Source: Jackrogersella multiformis (lineage: Eukaryota; Ascomycota; Sordariomycetes; Xylariales; Hypoxylaceae). From it: a DNA stretch of 64,000 bases. Where the stretch lies: the NCBI GenBank assembly GCA_902806575.1, contig CADCXD010000005.1:3596001-3660000 (forward strand), written 5' to 3'. Each line of letters starts with the position of its first letter. Positions within the stretch are counted from its first letter, which is position 1. Positions 23,400 through 34,636 of the stretch are shown in pieces. A program made the position numbers and the translations under genes. Below the pieces are notes generated by a model. It made no database searches. It saw nothing but the letters and a program-made list of their open reading frames with translations, and was not told the DNA's origin.

Positions 23400-24413
23400 T
23401 TAGGCGAATCCCAAATTCGCCTTCTCCCGTTCACGCAATCGCCAATCACCAATCGTTAATCTCTCTCCTCTCTTTCTCACACTCACACTCATACTCTCAC
23501 TCTCACTCTCAATTCCTACTCTCATTCCCATTCCCACTCCCACCGTAACATTCTACTTGTATCTCTGTACCTATCCCTTCTCCACCCCCCCTGTATCTCC
23601 CTGTATCTCTCTGCATCTATCTGCATCTCTTGTGATCTACCCGTCTCTATTCTAAAAGAGTCGAACCCGTCAAGCCTCAAAACGGTTTCGCTCTCGTCAC
23701 TTTGCCCTCTCTGCCTCTTAGCCTCTTAGCTCTTAGCTCTTAGCCCTTAGTCTTTGCCTTGCCTCTCTCTCTTCCCTCGTTTCTCTTACACCCCCCTAGT
23801 CCCCAATCCCAACCCCAACCCCATTCATTCATCTACTGCCATCATCATTATAGTCACCATCCTTCCCTCTCCTTTCAAATTCACACCCTCGATTCCGTGA
23901 CCTCATACCTCATCAAACCACTCACAACACAAACATACGCCGTCTTCCATTCATTTATTCATTCCGTCGATCGATCATTCTCCGAATGTTAACCGATGGT
24001 CCTTCGCAATCCGAGCTTGCTTCTCTCGAAATCAGTTCTTAATTGAATCTGATATTCATTCTTACTTCTTCACTTCTTATTTAAGCCCGTTGCAGATACA
24101 AACGGCCAAGTGTATTATTCTTATTATTTATTATTTTATTTATTTTGCTACCAGTATCACCTATATTGACTTGACCATACCTGTCTCTATCTATCCGTCG
24201 CGCATATCCAATTCGGAATCCGATCTACCTTCACCGCAGTCTCATCCCCCATGCAATAATTCTAGCTCCACTTCCTCTTGTCACCGTCTTTTCTGGTCGT
24301 CCCAGCGACTGACCACCTGCCAACAACAAACATACCATCTATACTTCTAGAGCGCGGTTGCGAAAGCTTCCTTTTCCCACTGTCGCCATTTACAGTATCA
24401 AACCTCGAACATA
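23400..24413 (+). promoter_or_regulatory. pyrimidine-rich promoter/leader of the J-protein gene
   Basis: About 1 kb of C/T-rich plus-strand sequence, including a CTCACTCTCACTCTC microsatellite near 23470-23515, directly precedes the J-protein start codon. C/T-rich tracts upstream of the transcription start are usual in filamentous fungi. No exact transcription start can be placed. Confidence 0.45.
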
Positions 24414-26255
24414 ATGTCGTCACTCCCTCCCGATCCGTACAAGATACTCGGCGTATCCAAGGATGCCCAACTACCGGAGATCAGATCCGCCCATCGGAAG
24501 CTTGTGCTGAAATGCCACCCCGACAAGATCCAGGATCTTAAGCTGAAGGAGGAGAAGCAAAGGGAGTTCCAGCAAGTCCAACAAGCTTACGAGTTGCTGA
24601 GCAACGAAGCCGACAGGACCAGGTACGATGACAAAGTTAGGCTCGAAGAGCTGAGAAAGGATAGAGGCATGACGTCGACGTCGACGTCCTCGCCTCGCAA
24701 CTCGAAGCGTCATGAGACAAAGTACTATGATGTTCGCGAAGCTGAGCCACGGCCGACCACTTTCGGCTCGCCTACCTCTCATAATGTCTACGGCCACACG
24801 CCTCCATCGCGTTCTTGGGATGAGGATTTGTACGCTAGGAGATTTGATGAAAAACCCCGTCATGCGAGAAAAACAGCTAGTTACGAGTACGACAGAGAGA
24901 AGACTAGAAAGGATGATGACCGCCGAAGACGGGACGAGGAGAAGGAATGGGCTCGCCAACGGGAGAAAGCGGAAAAAAGAGAAAAGGACATCCGAGAGAT
25001 GGAACGGCAAAGGGAACGTGACAAGGAACGTGAAGCGTTGAGGGAGAGGGAGAGAGAGAAGGAGAAAGAAGCGGCGTTCAAGAAAGATAAAGACCGGAGG
25101 AAGGAAGACCGAAAAGATGACAAGAAGAAGGCCGACAAGGACCGTCGCAAGGAATCCGAAGAGAAGCACCGTCGTCACAAATCCCCCTATATAGAAATAT
25201 ATCCAGATGATGACCATGAAGAGGCCATCTACACGACATCTTCGTCCAAACCGGATAAGAAGACGTCAAGTAGCAGCCGAAAGTACGAAGAAGTACCAGA
25301 AGCACCGACGCCGCCACCGACGACCGACCGCGAAAGGAAGAACTCGGAAACTTTGGAGTCCGCGATTCGGTATCTGAACAGATCTGGTGGGAAGCCCCCG
25401 TCGCTCAACCGGGCGCAGACATATCATCCGGTGTCGTCCGTCCGACATATAACCCCCCTTGTCGCCGTGCCCACACCACCACCGGCGGCGGCAGCGGCTT
25501 TCGCGCCCCCGCCTATGGCCGATCCTAGAGAGGTGCCATTAGATGGTGACGTCAAGAGGTCGTCGGCGAGGCCTCGCCGTATGTCGCATGACACTGTGCG
25601 GTCTTCAAAAGAGAAATCGCACAAGAAATCGGGCTCGTCAAAGGAAGCCATCATCGTGGATGCAGCCCACCCCAGCGCTCGAATCATACCGGCTTTCCAG
25701 AAGTCTCATTCTATTCCCATACCTACACAGTCTGAGGCTCATCGGGTTCCACCTCTTAGCCGCTCCAGTACCGATGCCTATTCCCGCCAAGCTCCACCCC
25801 CCGGTCTGGAGCGCGCGTCGACTTGGACGGACTCTAACCTTGGTCGGGAACGGAGTCGCTCGCGCCATGGTCACTTGTATACGGACGACTCCTCGGAAGA
25901 CGATCGAGATCATCGACATCGCCGTGGTCGACGAACGCAGTCTCCAGAGAATATACCGGAGGACACGCCTGTTCAGACTACTCGATACACTGTGGACATG
26001 AATAGGAAGGCTGTGCCAATACAAGATCCTTACTTCGCAGAGAACGCGCCTAGGAGCTCTAAGAAGGCGTCTTATCCGATGCCTAACAGCTCTGCACGCC
26101 GAGCGGATCCTCGGCCAGGCTACTATACGCATGAAGCCTATACGGAGGAGCCGCAGGGGTACTTCTCAGGCGTAAAATTCGCAACGACGTTCGATCCCAA
26201 CGACATTAAGTTCAGCGACGTACCGCACTCGCACCGGGAGGAGCTATACGCATAG
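24414..26255 (+). CDS. J-domain co-chaperone, class III (DnaJ-like), with long charged tail
   Basis: This intronless gene encodes 613 aa. The J domain occupies residues 5-80: PDPYKILGVSKDAQLPEIRSA, the HPD motif at 35-37 and QQAYELLSNEADRTRYDDK. There is no G/F region, zinc finger or C-terminal substrate-binding domain of classes I and II, so it is a class III J protein that would stimulate an Hsp70 ATPase. Residues about 155-290 are almost continuous K, R, E and D (e.g. REREREKEKEAAFKKDKDRR) and likely form a long single helix or disordered charged region. The rest is rich in S, P, R and H. The C-terminus holds a short aromatic block (ATTFDPNDIKFSDVPHSH) that may be a conserved motif. Charged tails of this kind suggest nuclear or RNA-associated roles, but that is inference. 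The start ATG is followed at once by the J domain. Confidence 0.88.
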   Translation: MSSLPPDPYKILGVSKDAQLPEIRSAHRKLVLKCHPDKIQDLKLKEEKQREFQQVQQAYELLSNEADRTRYDDKVRLEELRKDRGMTSTSTSSPRNSKRHETKYYDVREAEPRPTTFGSPTSHNVYGHTPPSRSWDEDLYARRFDEKPRHARKTASYEYDREKTRKDDDRRRRDEEKEWARQREKAEKREKDIREMERQRERDKEREALREREREKEKEAAFKKDKDRRKEDRKDDKKKADKDRRKESEEKHRRHKSPYIEIYPDDDHEEAIYTTSSSKPDKKTSSSSRKYEEVPEAPTPPPTTDRERKNSETLESAIRYLNRSGGKPPSLNRAQTYHPVSSVRHITPLVAVPTPPPAAAAAFAPPPMADPREVPLDGDVKRSSARPRRMSHDTVRSSKEKSHKKSGSSKEAIIVDAAHPSARIIPAFQKSHSIPIPTQSEAHRVPPLSRSSTDAYSRQAPPPGLERASTWTDSNLGRERSRSRHGHLYTDDSSEDDRDHRHRRGRRTQSPENIPEDTPVQTTRYTVDMNRKAVPIQDPYFAENAPRSSKKASYPMPNSSARRADPRPGYYTHEAYTEEPQGYFSGVKFATTFDPNDIKFSDVPHSHREELYA

Positions 26256-28175
26256 ATTATGCCGGGAATTCTCGAAAGAATGGTTGTTTTGACCTCTGCC
26301 GAAATTTTCCTCGCAAGCGAATTCCAATCGATCTGACGAAAGGCAGTTAGCGTATTGCGATATGCCATAATCCCATCCACATATTTTCGGGCTTCTCTTT
26401 CCCTTGCTCTTATGCTTCATATTTCCCGTGGCTCGAATTCGGCGTTTTGGGGATTTGGGTGGTTTCGATATCGTACAGAAACTTCATGAAATACAGTAAC
26501 GACTTGATGTCTTTCCGAATAGCTTAGAGAAGAAGCAAGATACGGACGAGCCAGACAGGATTCTTCTTGGTCTTCTAAGACTGGGAGCTAGAGATCACCT
26601 GGGTGGGCGAGCATGGACCTTTTGTGTTCAGCTGGGCTTACAGCTAATAAATGGGTTCCCTCAACGGCAGCACAACTGATGCCTTGAGGCGCGAGGTTAC
26701 CCGAGCATGAGTTCATGACGCAACCAGTTGCTGTCCACACCGAACTCGACCGGCCAATCATGACGACGCATGATTGCTCTGAACATTTTTATCTGGCCCC
26801 CACCGGCAAGCATTACGTTCCCGTTTGCGCCGTCTGCAGGCTTCACGAGTTTTACGACAGATGTTTATTGTTATTGGTTTTCCGCTTGTTTTCCGGTCAA
26901 TTTTTCATGATCATTTTCCCTATCAACTATATATATACATATACACAGAACATTGCATATGAGGAGCGCGAAACCAGGTAACAGGCTGGTTGGGAGTGGA
27001 TTTCCCTTCTTTTTTTTTCTTTATCCTGCGAGGAGGGAGGTAGCCAATCATGGTTTTCTGTTCCTCTCGTCCGTTCGTTCATTTACGAGGCGTTAAGTAG
27101 TCAAGGAAGGATGGAAGCATTTCGCGGCTGGTGGACAGGAATTGCAATCTATTTTGCTGCGCTCGATCGAGGCTACGCATATTAAGTAACGCACGCAACG
27201 CATGGACGAAATATATGTTGGCAAAGCACATTGCTATCATTGCCTATACGCTTTGGTGTTTTCCCGATTGCTGTGACTCTTGTTGCACTTGTCCTATATT
27301 GAAATGCATTGCATGAGACGGCATATCAGGCGATTTCGAGCACGAGTCTCCTGAGCTACGAAGGAATCTCGTGACGAGCTAGCCACCTGGGCACCCAGCT
27401 GCCTCCGGATAGTCGGCGCTAGGATGTGCATATTGAGCTAGTTTTACTTACTAGGTAAGTATGAAATGGAAAACTATGTACAAATAGGGGGCTACGTGTT
27501 TAGTAATTGTTCTAATTATACCACGGAAGAGGATAGCTTATGACAACCAGTATGATAGATTCTACGGGATGACTTATTCGAGGCCTGAAAACCTTGTAAC
27601 TAGGTACTTAGAGAGATATATATTATTCGAAGCATGGTAGAAAATAAGAAGAATAAGAAAATTGAAAGGCTCACCTACGACTTCGTGAAAATACCTACAC
27701 TTCTCTTGCGGCCCCCAATTCTCGCCCCTTGTTTTCTGAGTCCCCTCCCCCCTTTCCCCATTTCGACTTAGTGCCGAGGCGCGGTCGTTGGGAAACCCAC
27801 TATCATGTAGGTTGAAAGATGGTTGCGCGAGGATGTGATCCTTACAGGCCGAGGTGAGAGTAGGTAGGTAGCTGGAGGTTAAGAATTGCTTACATCTGGG
27901 CTATCTTAGGTATCTAGGTATGGAGGTATATTGCCGCAGCAGGCTGTCCTGGCTGGTTCTGCTCTCGTTTCTTACTCCTGATGGTTAGGTTGGCTAGGTA
28001 CCTACGAGCCGCGGACAACTGCCAAAGAACCCGTAGATCACCTGCACGGGGTATGGTATAAAGCTCCTCCTCCGCCCTATCTTGTCTCTCTATCTCCACC
28101 TTCTCGGATTCTTCCACTCAGGGATGATGGGTAGCACCTACACAGGTGGGCAGCCGTCAACCGTGCCACATAGTG

Positions 28176-28682
28176 TTTTAGGGTTAGGGTTTACGTTTAC
28201 GAAAGGAGAGCTTCGCAGCACGGGCCGATGACGTCGCCATCGCTACCGCTACCTCGACTCTCGATGCCATGCGGTTTCACATGTGCGCCCGCTCCCTTGC
28301 GCGTCGGCAGCGCCGCGGCCAATGCCCGCCCCGCCCGCCCGCTTATTTATCTACCTAGGTATATATGCCGGAGCGCGGCGCTTCCCCATTCGCCGGGCCG
28401 GAGGCGCGATCTTCGGCGCTGCGAGCTACCTACCTACCTATTTATAGACCGGAGCTGCGTGTGGCGCATGACGTAGGGCGCAAGGTATAAGACATAAGGT
28501 AGACAGGCACACAGGTAGGTAGATAGGTGGTATAAGGCATATACATACACACACGTGGACGCCCGCACGTGCCCCCGGTGATGTAAGAGCGCGGATCGCG
28601 GCCACATCATAGGGTACCGGTTTCCGGGGCGGCGACGTAGGTGTTCGCGCCGCGGCCCTGTCGACGTCGGCGCATGACGTAG
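28176..28682. promoter_or_regulatory. GC island with telomere-like box and TGACGT motifs
   Basis: TTTAGGGTTAGGGTTTACG (28178-28196) contains two telomeric TTAGGG units. GATGACGTCGCC lies at 28228-28239, and the 14-base word GGCGCATGACGTAG occurs twice, exactly, at 28463-28476 and 28669-28682. TGACGT is the core of CRE/ATF-type bZIP sites (family knowledge). The arrangement looks like a promoter or enhancer, but the target gene is not evident. Confidence 0.4.
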
Positions 28683-28800
28683 CGGCCTCGCGGGAGGCGG
28701 TTCTTGTTGGGCGGGGTTGGGATACCCTGGGGTGTATGGTGAGGGCTTTGGTGCTGGTAGGTTGACCCCCCGGAGGTGAGCTGGGAGGGCGGGTGTGTTG

Positions 28801-28992
28801 TTGGTACCTACCTGGATGTATTGTGGTGGATGGAGGTAGGTAGTAGGTATGTTGTTTGTATTGAGAGGAAAATTGTTCATGCCGTGGACGGGTATACTCG
28901 TGTCTTCTTCGTATGTACCTACATGTATCTTCAGGAAACGTATTCAACTTGGCCCTGCAACTACCTAGGTATGTATCACGTTGGTAGGTACC
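28801..28992. repeat. CCTA/TAGG palindromic steps
   Basis: Repeated TACCTACC, GGTAGGTAGTAGGTA and CTACCTAGGTATG words lie between 28805 and 28992. Similar clusters follow at 29184-29215 and 29419-29441. Confidence 0.65.
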
Positions 28993-29114
28993 TATCATGC
29001 TAAATAACTTTAGAGAAGTATCAAACTTCAAGTTATAATGTAATAGTTATATTAGGCCAGACATCTCCGTCCTTACCTCCGGGCAAATCAATAACACCTC
29101 CCCCTTCGAAAGAC

Positions 29115-29145
29115 TACCTCATGTGACTATGCTACATGAGGTAGG
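29115..29145. repeat. perfect 11-bp hairpin
   Basis: CTACCTCATGT (29115-29125) and ACATGAGGTAG (29135-29145) are exact reverse complements separated by nine bases. It is not followed by a T tract and no gene ends next to it. Confidence 0.6.
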
Positions 29146-30191
29146 TGTTGAGCCGGTGAAGTGATTGAATGACATCCCCTAACTAGGTAGGTACCGGTAC
29201 CTAATTAGGTACTTAAACATGTGAACTTGACTTAAGGTAATGAAGAAACGTTGTTACTTTACTCACTTAGTGTTTGTTTTGCCACTTCCGATTTATTATA
29301 TTATACCGAGTGTACCTATCTATCTTGATGATACCATTAAGTGTTCTAACCTAAATCCAAACCGCAAACTCTTAGCAAACTGTTAGCTAAGACAAATGAC
29401 GCTTCGGTATACTAAAACTACCTAGGTACCTAGGTAGGTATTGAATGCGGAGTTTAAAGTCCAAAATATTTAGATTTAGATTTAGACTTGATAGAAACGA
29501 GCTATAGAATAACCTTGTCGGGAAGGGAGGTGTATAGCTGATGTCATCGTAAGCTGAGTCAGGTTTCTGACCAATCAACTTATAACAGCATACCTACCTG
29601 GGTATGTACATATTCCTTCCCGTGGCGCGGCCATGTTAAAAAAAAAACTATACCCCTGAAGCATTTAGACACGATTGCTACAATGGAATTACCATTTCCA
29701 CCTTTAGCTTCAGTTTACCAGTCGGCTACGCCGTGCTTGCTACAAATTCCGATTCCGGAGCCGTTTCGTCTTTCAAACCTACCATCATTTCATAGAACAC
29801 CAGAAGAGGAATTCATGTAAAATCCTCGCTTGTATGCATTCTTTCTACTCCATGCATGACCTATCTATCGCTGAAGGGTATGGGGTATATCCGAAAAATG
29901 CAATAAAAATACATAGAAATACAGTCCCATTCCAACGCTAAGTAGTGTGTCAGTGATTTTGGGGCAGTGTGCCCAGGTCCTCCCTTCTACGACATCTATT
30001 GTTTATCGCATACCATCTTGTTCCCAACCGTAGTATTTTTTTCTTATTTTTTTACTTTTTCGGTGTATGCTGAGGTCGCCTCCTATTATATGCACCCCGA
30101 CCAACATCGAACAAGACTTAAAATCAAACCAAGACGTAGAGCGAACAGATCTGTAACCGTTAGCCCCTATTTCTCCTCGAATTTTAAGTAG

Positions 30192-31929
30192 CTAGGGAAC
30201 CGGTCGACTTACCAAGCTTAGACCCATGATCATGCTGCACCAGAAGAGTACATTGTTCGCCGTCTTGTGAGCGCGCACCCACCTGGTGCGCTGCAGCATA
30301 ACGATCGGCAATTGCAACATCTGGCACACGAAGCCATATCCGCGTATCTTTTTGGAGATGCAAGCCATGACGATCTCGTGGCCGATGGCGGAGATGAGGA
30401 AGGTGGTGACCGTCGCCATGCTGCGGCCGATGCTCGGCTTCGAGGTGGCATAGACGTGCCGGCGCAGGAACGAGTACACGGGAATGTTCCACTCGCGGCT
30501 GAACTCCATCCAGTCGGTGCTGTTCCACCAGTCGCTGTAAAAGTGGCGATCCGCAAACCTAGTGATCTCGCCGAAAGCCCCTAGCACGTACTCGAAGATG
30601 ACGAGGAAGACGAGTAGGAAGGTCAGCATGAAGGGGAAGAGCAGCCATGAAATGGTCTCGGCGAGGATGAGCAAAGTTTCGGATATGGACGAGCTCTTGT
30701 CGAGATGAATGGTGGATTCCTGTAGCACGGGTAGGATGAACTCTTCCGAGATGATGGTCAACAAGAATATGCAGCCGAAGGTTGCGACGACCTTGGCTAT
30801 GAGTGAAGTCCAGTTGATGAATTCGTTACGGGGATATTCGAGCTCGTAGCATAACGTAGGGCAGAGAATGTAGTCGGTGTAATTCGACCATGATAGATTT
30901 CGCGGGTATGTCACATTACCAATGGGACTTGTTAACTCGCGCGCCAAGTCCTCGCGCAACTGCTTTAGGCCCTCGTCATCGCTGTCGCTATCGACCACTA
31001 GGTCACCGTGCGCCAGTTCACCCATCGGGTGCTCGACGGAAGGGTAGACGTATGCCGGGGCCTTGGAAGCGCTATGAGGCTCGTCGAGGGCGCGCAATCG
31101 CTTTTCGGTTTCTGATAGATGGGCATTATAAAAGGCATAGGAATGCATCTTCATTAGGAGGACCATGGTGTGTAGCAGGAAGAAAACCTGAGACGTCCAA
31201 GTCCAGTTAAGAGCAAACGGCACAGCGATCCAGAATGAAAGCCACCCAACCTGATATATGCTTTGTATAGCCATCCCGCCCTTCCTCCACGCCAACGGCC
31301 CACTACTCCTGAACATCTTATGTAGCGGCAAGCTCACGGCGGTGCTCAAAACCATCAACACGTCGGCTACGGCTAAGTGCCATAGCTTGATGGTGAAAAG
31401 GGTCCATATCTGGACGCGCAAGGGGTACCCGGTGTCCTTGTAGTTGCGCAACATGGAAGTAATTCCCATGATGGCTAGGCCGATCCAGAACAGGTTGAAG
31501 AAGCCATGGAAGTCGCGGTACTCGGACTGAGGATCGAAGTGGGAGACTCGTGAGGCAAACTCGATAGTAGGAAATATACGTCGTCGCTGCTCTGCGCGAA
31601 CTTGCTTCCGTGCACTAGACAGAGCTTTCGTTGACGCAGGAGCATTTTCAGGAACCGGCGTCGATCGACCACTGAAGTGTTGCAAGCCAATGTTAGTTCA
31701 TTGGGGGTCTCTTCCCGTGGCACATCTGACACCTATCAGATTTGAATCATGTTAATCACCTTGTCAAGCCCGAGGCAGGTTCCCCCGATGGCGCTTCGAG
31801 ATGCTCATTGACAGAACTACTACTGTGCTCTCTGACCAGTCCGGAGACTTGGTTATGTTGGGGTTTTCGTGGTCGAGGCCGTAATATATGATCGTGGCCG
31901 CCATCCGCCTGGAAGTCGGTGGAGGACAT
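30192..31929 (-). CDS. ARE2: sterol O-acyltransferase (ACAT/ARE family, MBOAT)
   Basis: The enzyme transfers a fatty acyl group from acyl-CoA to ergosterol in the endoplasmic reticulum membrane, making steryl esters for lipid droplets. Two exons, 31929-31760 and 31671-30192, give about 549 aa. The first exon encodes a disordered hydrophilic N-terminus. Then come multiple hydrophobic segments (e.g. FFNLFWIGLAIMGI, LLILAETISWLLFPFMLTFLLVFLVIFEY). The family signatures are present: HSYAFYN at about 233-239, FYSDWWN at about 434-440 (FYxDWWN motif) and the catalytic histidine in SAIGHEIVMA at about 488. An acidic loop (VVDSDSDDEG) separates the N- and C-terminal halves, as in yeast Are1/Are2. The intron has a clear ACTAACA branch point, which decides the CTTCAG acceptor. 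ARE1 versus ARE2 cannot be told apart here. Confidence 0.92.
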
Positions 31930-33072
31930 TGCTGTCTGGTCCTCTACTCACTCGTACTTCGTACTTCGGCACTCGTACTTCGGTGGCGGCCAATAAGGAA
32001 AGGTCCAGGTTTCGGAGAGGAAGAATCAATGGGAAAGACGGCAGCCGGTGCGAATTCTCCAATGATAAGGTGATTAGGAATATGATTTATGATCTAGCGA
32101 GTTAGGACAATGGTAGTTATCCTGTTTTTGGTTTTGAGGGGTAGAGAATGAATTATTATTGTATTGTGTTGTGTTGTGTTGTACTTCGTCAACGAAGGCG
32201 GCGGAAATGATCGACAAGAAGAAGAAATGATTCACTACGAAGACGAAATAATACGGTAATGGTAATAATGCTAATATCTCGAAGGCACCTCACATACCAA
32301 TCGATCTCATATAAATTTGGGGATTATTAAGGAAAATATGTTCAAATGAATGACATACAATCCAAAAGAAGAAGAGGAAGAGCTTATGTTTAAAGAGTTG
32401 AAGTGTTAAGTATTAAAGTGTCAAGGTCAAGGTCAAGGTCAAGGTATTAAAAGTTAAAGTGTTTAAAGGAACCTTAGTGAAAGGATCGGAGCCTTCGCTA
32501 CCTATTTCCAAAGTCCCCTAGCGATTATCACGTACCTTGCTTTAGTGGTATTAGGCTGGAGCTTCAGGGGACTTGGGAGCTCTGCCACCCCACAGCCACT
32601 TACGACCAATCTTATCCTATGGATAATAGCCAGGATGGCCACCTTTGGATGGCCACTTACGGCCTCGATAAATTTGACGTCACCCCGCCATCCACGTGCT
32701 CTAAACAGGTGCCCCTAGAAAGTAGCCTTGACCCTGAAAGGAATTTCGGCGCCGCACCCTAGATAGGTACCCAGCTATTACCTACCAGATAGTAAGGTAA
32801 TTGTCTGAACCTTAACCACCGAATTGGGTTTGTACGACGTCAAGACGATCCATTAAATCCCGTAGGCTACTTCATACCTGTCACCTTTCTTTCCCGTTTT
32901 CACATCTTCCTATTTCTCCCCCCTTTTTCTTCAAAGTTCTGCCTAATTCGCCGGCTTCTCCGTCTTACAAGAACCGGGAATCCGAGCTCACAATGCTTTC
33001 GTATTGTTCTGATATTGCTATGGTGCCGCTATGGTACTGCCGAGGAATACTTCCTACCTCGGTAACAGTCTA
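31930..33072. other. sterol acyltransferase promoter and monooxygenase 3' flank
   Basis: There is no gene. Simple repeats of GTGTT (about 32165-32181) and GTCAAG (32421-32445) lie upstream of the acyltransferase. A CACGTG E-box is at about 32693-32698. A palindromic repeat remnant is at 32765-32790. Confidence 0.55.
32421..32445. repeat. tandem GTCAAG hexamer
   Basis: There are four exact tandem copies of GTCAAG in the acyltransferase 5' flank. Confidence 0.85.
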
Positions 33073-34636
33073 CTAAGATATCGGCCATTTATACTGGTGA
33101 CCCGGATGGTCGCTTAGAAGATGCGGCTGCCCGAAAAATACCTCCCGTGCCGTGGCCCCTTCGTGCTCGGACTCTGTCCTGAACAATCCTCTCCTTCGTA
33201 ACTCGGGGATCACAAACTCAATAATGTCCTCGAACGACCCAGGATTAACCACGTGCGCGAGGTTGAAGCCGTCGACGTCTGCTTCCTCGGCCCATCTCTC
33301 CAACTCGTCTACAACTGTCTTGGGACTACCGATGATCTTAGGCCTATCAGTTCTAGTCAGCAGTCATTCTTCTCCTCTTTTTTAACACATCAACAACATC
33401 AAGACATGGAATCTTACATCATGCCTCCTATCGATAAGAACTCGACAATTTGAGCCTTCGTCCACTTCAGCCCTTCGGTGCCAGGGACCGTACTCGACCA
33501 CCGGTTGATCAGAGACCGGATCGCCGGCTTGTCGACAAGGACCAAGTCCTCCTCATCCGAGAATGATGATAGGTCATTCCCGGTCCAGCCGCCAAAAAGC
33601 GCAAGTGCGCCCTCGCGGTCTCCGTACGAGAGCAACTCCTTGTACTTAGCCTGCGCCTTCTCGTCCGTCTCGTCCACGATGATGGTCACGCCCGTGAAGA
33701 CTTTAACATGACTCGGGTTCCTACCGAACTGTTTGGCTGCCGAGCGAAGTGCATCGACTGACTTCCGTACTAGCTCCGGGAGCTGACCGCCCATGAACAC
33801 CGCTTCCGCGTGCTTCGCCCCGAAATCCGTCCCGGCCTTGGATGTCCCGGCCTGGAATAGAAATGGCGTCCGCTGAGGAGACGGCTCCGAAATGTGAGGG
33901 CCCGGTACTTGAAAGTATTTTCCTTTATGGTTGATCGAACGAACCCTCCCGGCTACCGCGAACTGACCCTTTTCGCGATCCCGGATGACGGCATCGTCCC
34001 TCCAACTGCTTTCCCACAGCTTCAACCCGAATCTAGTAAGTAACCAAGTTCTGAAGGTACTTAAAACGGGTGAGTGCGTACCTTGTAAACTACGTCCATA
34101 TATTCTTCCGCAATGCGGTAGCGTTCGTCGTGCTCGATTTGCGTCTCCAGGCCAAAGTTTCTGGCCGCGCTCTCGAGGTACGATGTGACAATGTTCCACG
34201 CCACCCGCCCCTCAGCTAGATGATCCACGGTGGAAAACCGCCGCGCCATAGCATACGGCGCATCGTAAGTAGTGGACGCGGTGACTCCAAAGATCAGGTT
34301 CTTAGTAGCAGCCGCCATCGCTGGAACAGCATATAATGGGTCGTTAACCGGAAACTGTGCGCCCGAGTTCAGCACGGGGTCGACATTAGCCGGGCCCTTA
34401 TACACGTCGTAGGCCCCCAGAGTGTCCGCGATGAACATGGCATGGAAGCCGCCTTGATCCAAAAGCTGCGCGAGCGAGGTCCAGAACTTGAGCTTGTTGT
34501 ACTCATCCGTCCGGTTCTGCGGATGATGCCATAGTCCCGGTGACAAGTGCCCCGGCGTCATCATCACGAAGGCGTTCAGGAGGAGCTGCTTCTTGGGCTT
34601 CTGCGCCGTGGCCGCGGCGTCGTTGGAAGATGCCAT
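33073..34636 (-). CDS. FMN-dependent monooxygenase, NtaA/SnaA/DszA (luciferase-like) family
   Basis: Three exons, 34636-34082, 34019-33418 and 33343-33073, give about 475 aa. This superfamily uses FMNH2, supplied by a separate reductase, and O2 to attack xenobiotics such as nitrilotriacetate, dibenzothiophene sulfone or pristinamycin precursors. Supporting segments are LNAFVMMTPGHLSPGLWHHP at the start, FIADTLGAYDVYKG, TYDAPYAMARRFSTVDHLAEGRVAWNIVTS, YKLWESSWRDDAV, GPHISEPSPQRTPFLFQAG, and near the end DGFNLAHVVNPGSFEDIIE, all typical and in order. The final exon ends with ELRRRGLF and a C-terminal P..HPGHQYKW segment. The last intron has two possible AG acceptors; I prefer the second (giving IGGMMPKIIGSP) because it matches family length and leaves a branch point at normal distance. 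The real substrate is unknown. No flavin reductase gene is adjacent; the nearest in the window is at 5-6 kb. Confidence 0.9.

Larger units (their letters stand above)
15929..24413. other. 8.5-kb gene-poor region upstream of the J-protein gene
   Basis: No gene can be supported. The left part (16-20 kb) has moderate GC, one nested inverted repeat (16447-16517) and scattered short open frames, mostly minus strand (e.g. 16953-17192), that look protein-like but lack family signatures. From 20.6 kb on the DNA becomes AT- and pyrimidine-rich, with palindrome clusters near 17540-17575, 22558-22640 and 22898-22912. The last ~1 kb (23.4-24.4 kb) is a C/T-rich tract on the plus strand, typical of a long fungal promoter/leader. 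A G run lies at about 17716-17727 and a GAT/GGT microsatellite at about 19978-20013. Confidence 0.55.
26256..30191. other. 3.9-kb spacer between J-protein and sterol acyltransferase genes
   Basis: No gene is supported. An AT-rich left half is followed at 28.2-28.8 kb by a sharply GC-rich island with a telomere-like box, three TGACGT motifs and CCTAGG palindromes. Overlapping open frames on both strands of the island (28228-28476 plus, 28434-29031 minus) are compositional. The segment ends in the 3' flank of the acyltransferase gene. Confidence 0.55.

Noticed and set aside
24471..25217. 248-codon minus-strand frame opposite the J-protein gene
   Set aside because: It is antisense to the J domain and the K/E/R-rich region; its hydrophobic composition is the mirror of that bias.
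28178..28196. Telomere or internal telomeric array
   Set aside because: Only two TTAGGG units are present; this is a short box, not a telomere or array.
28434..29031. Overlapping minus-strand frames in the GC island
   Set aside because: They are rich in T, P, Y and R from the CCTA repeats; the frames overlap each other and lack motifs.
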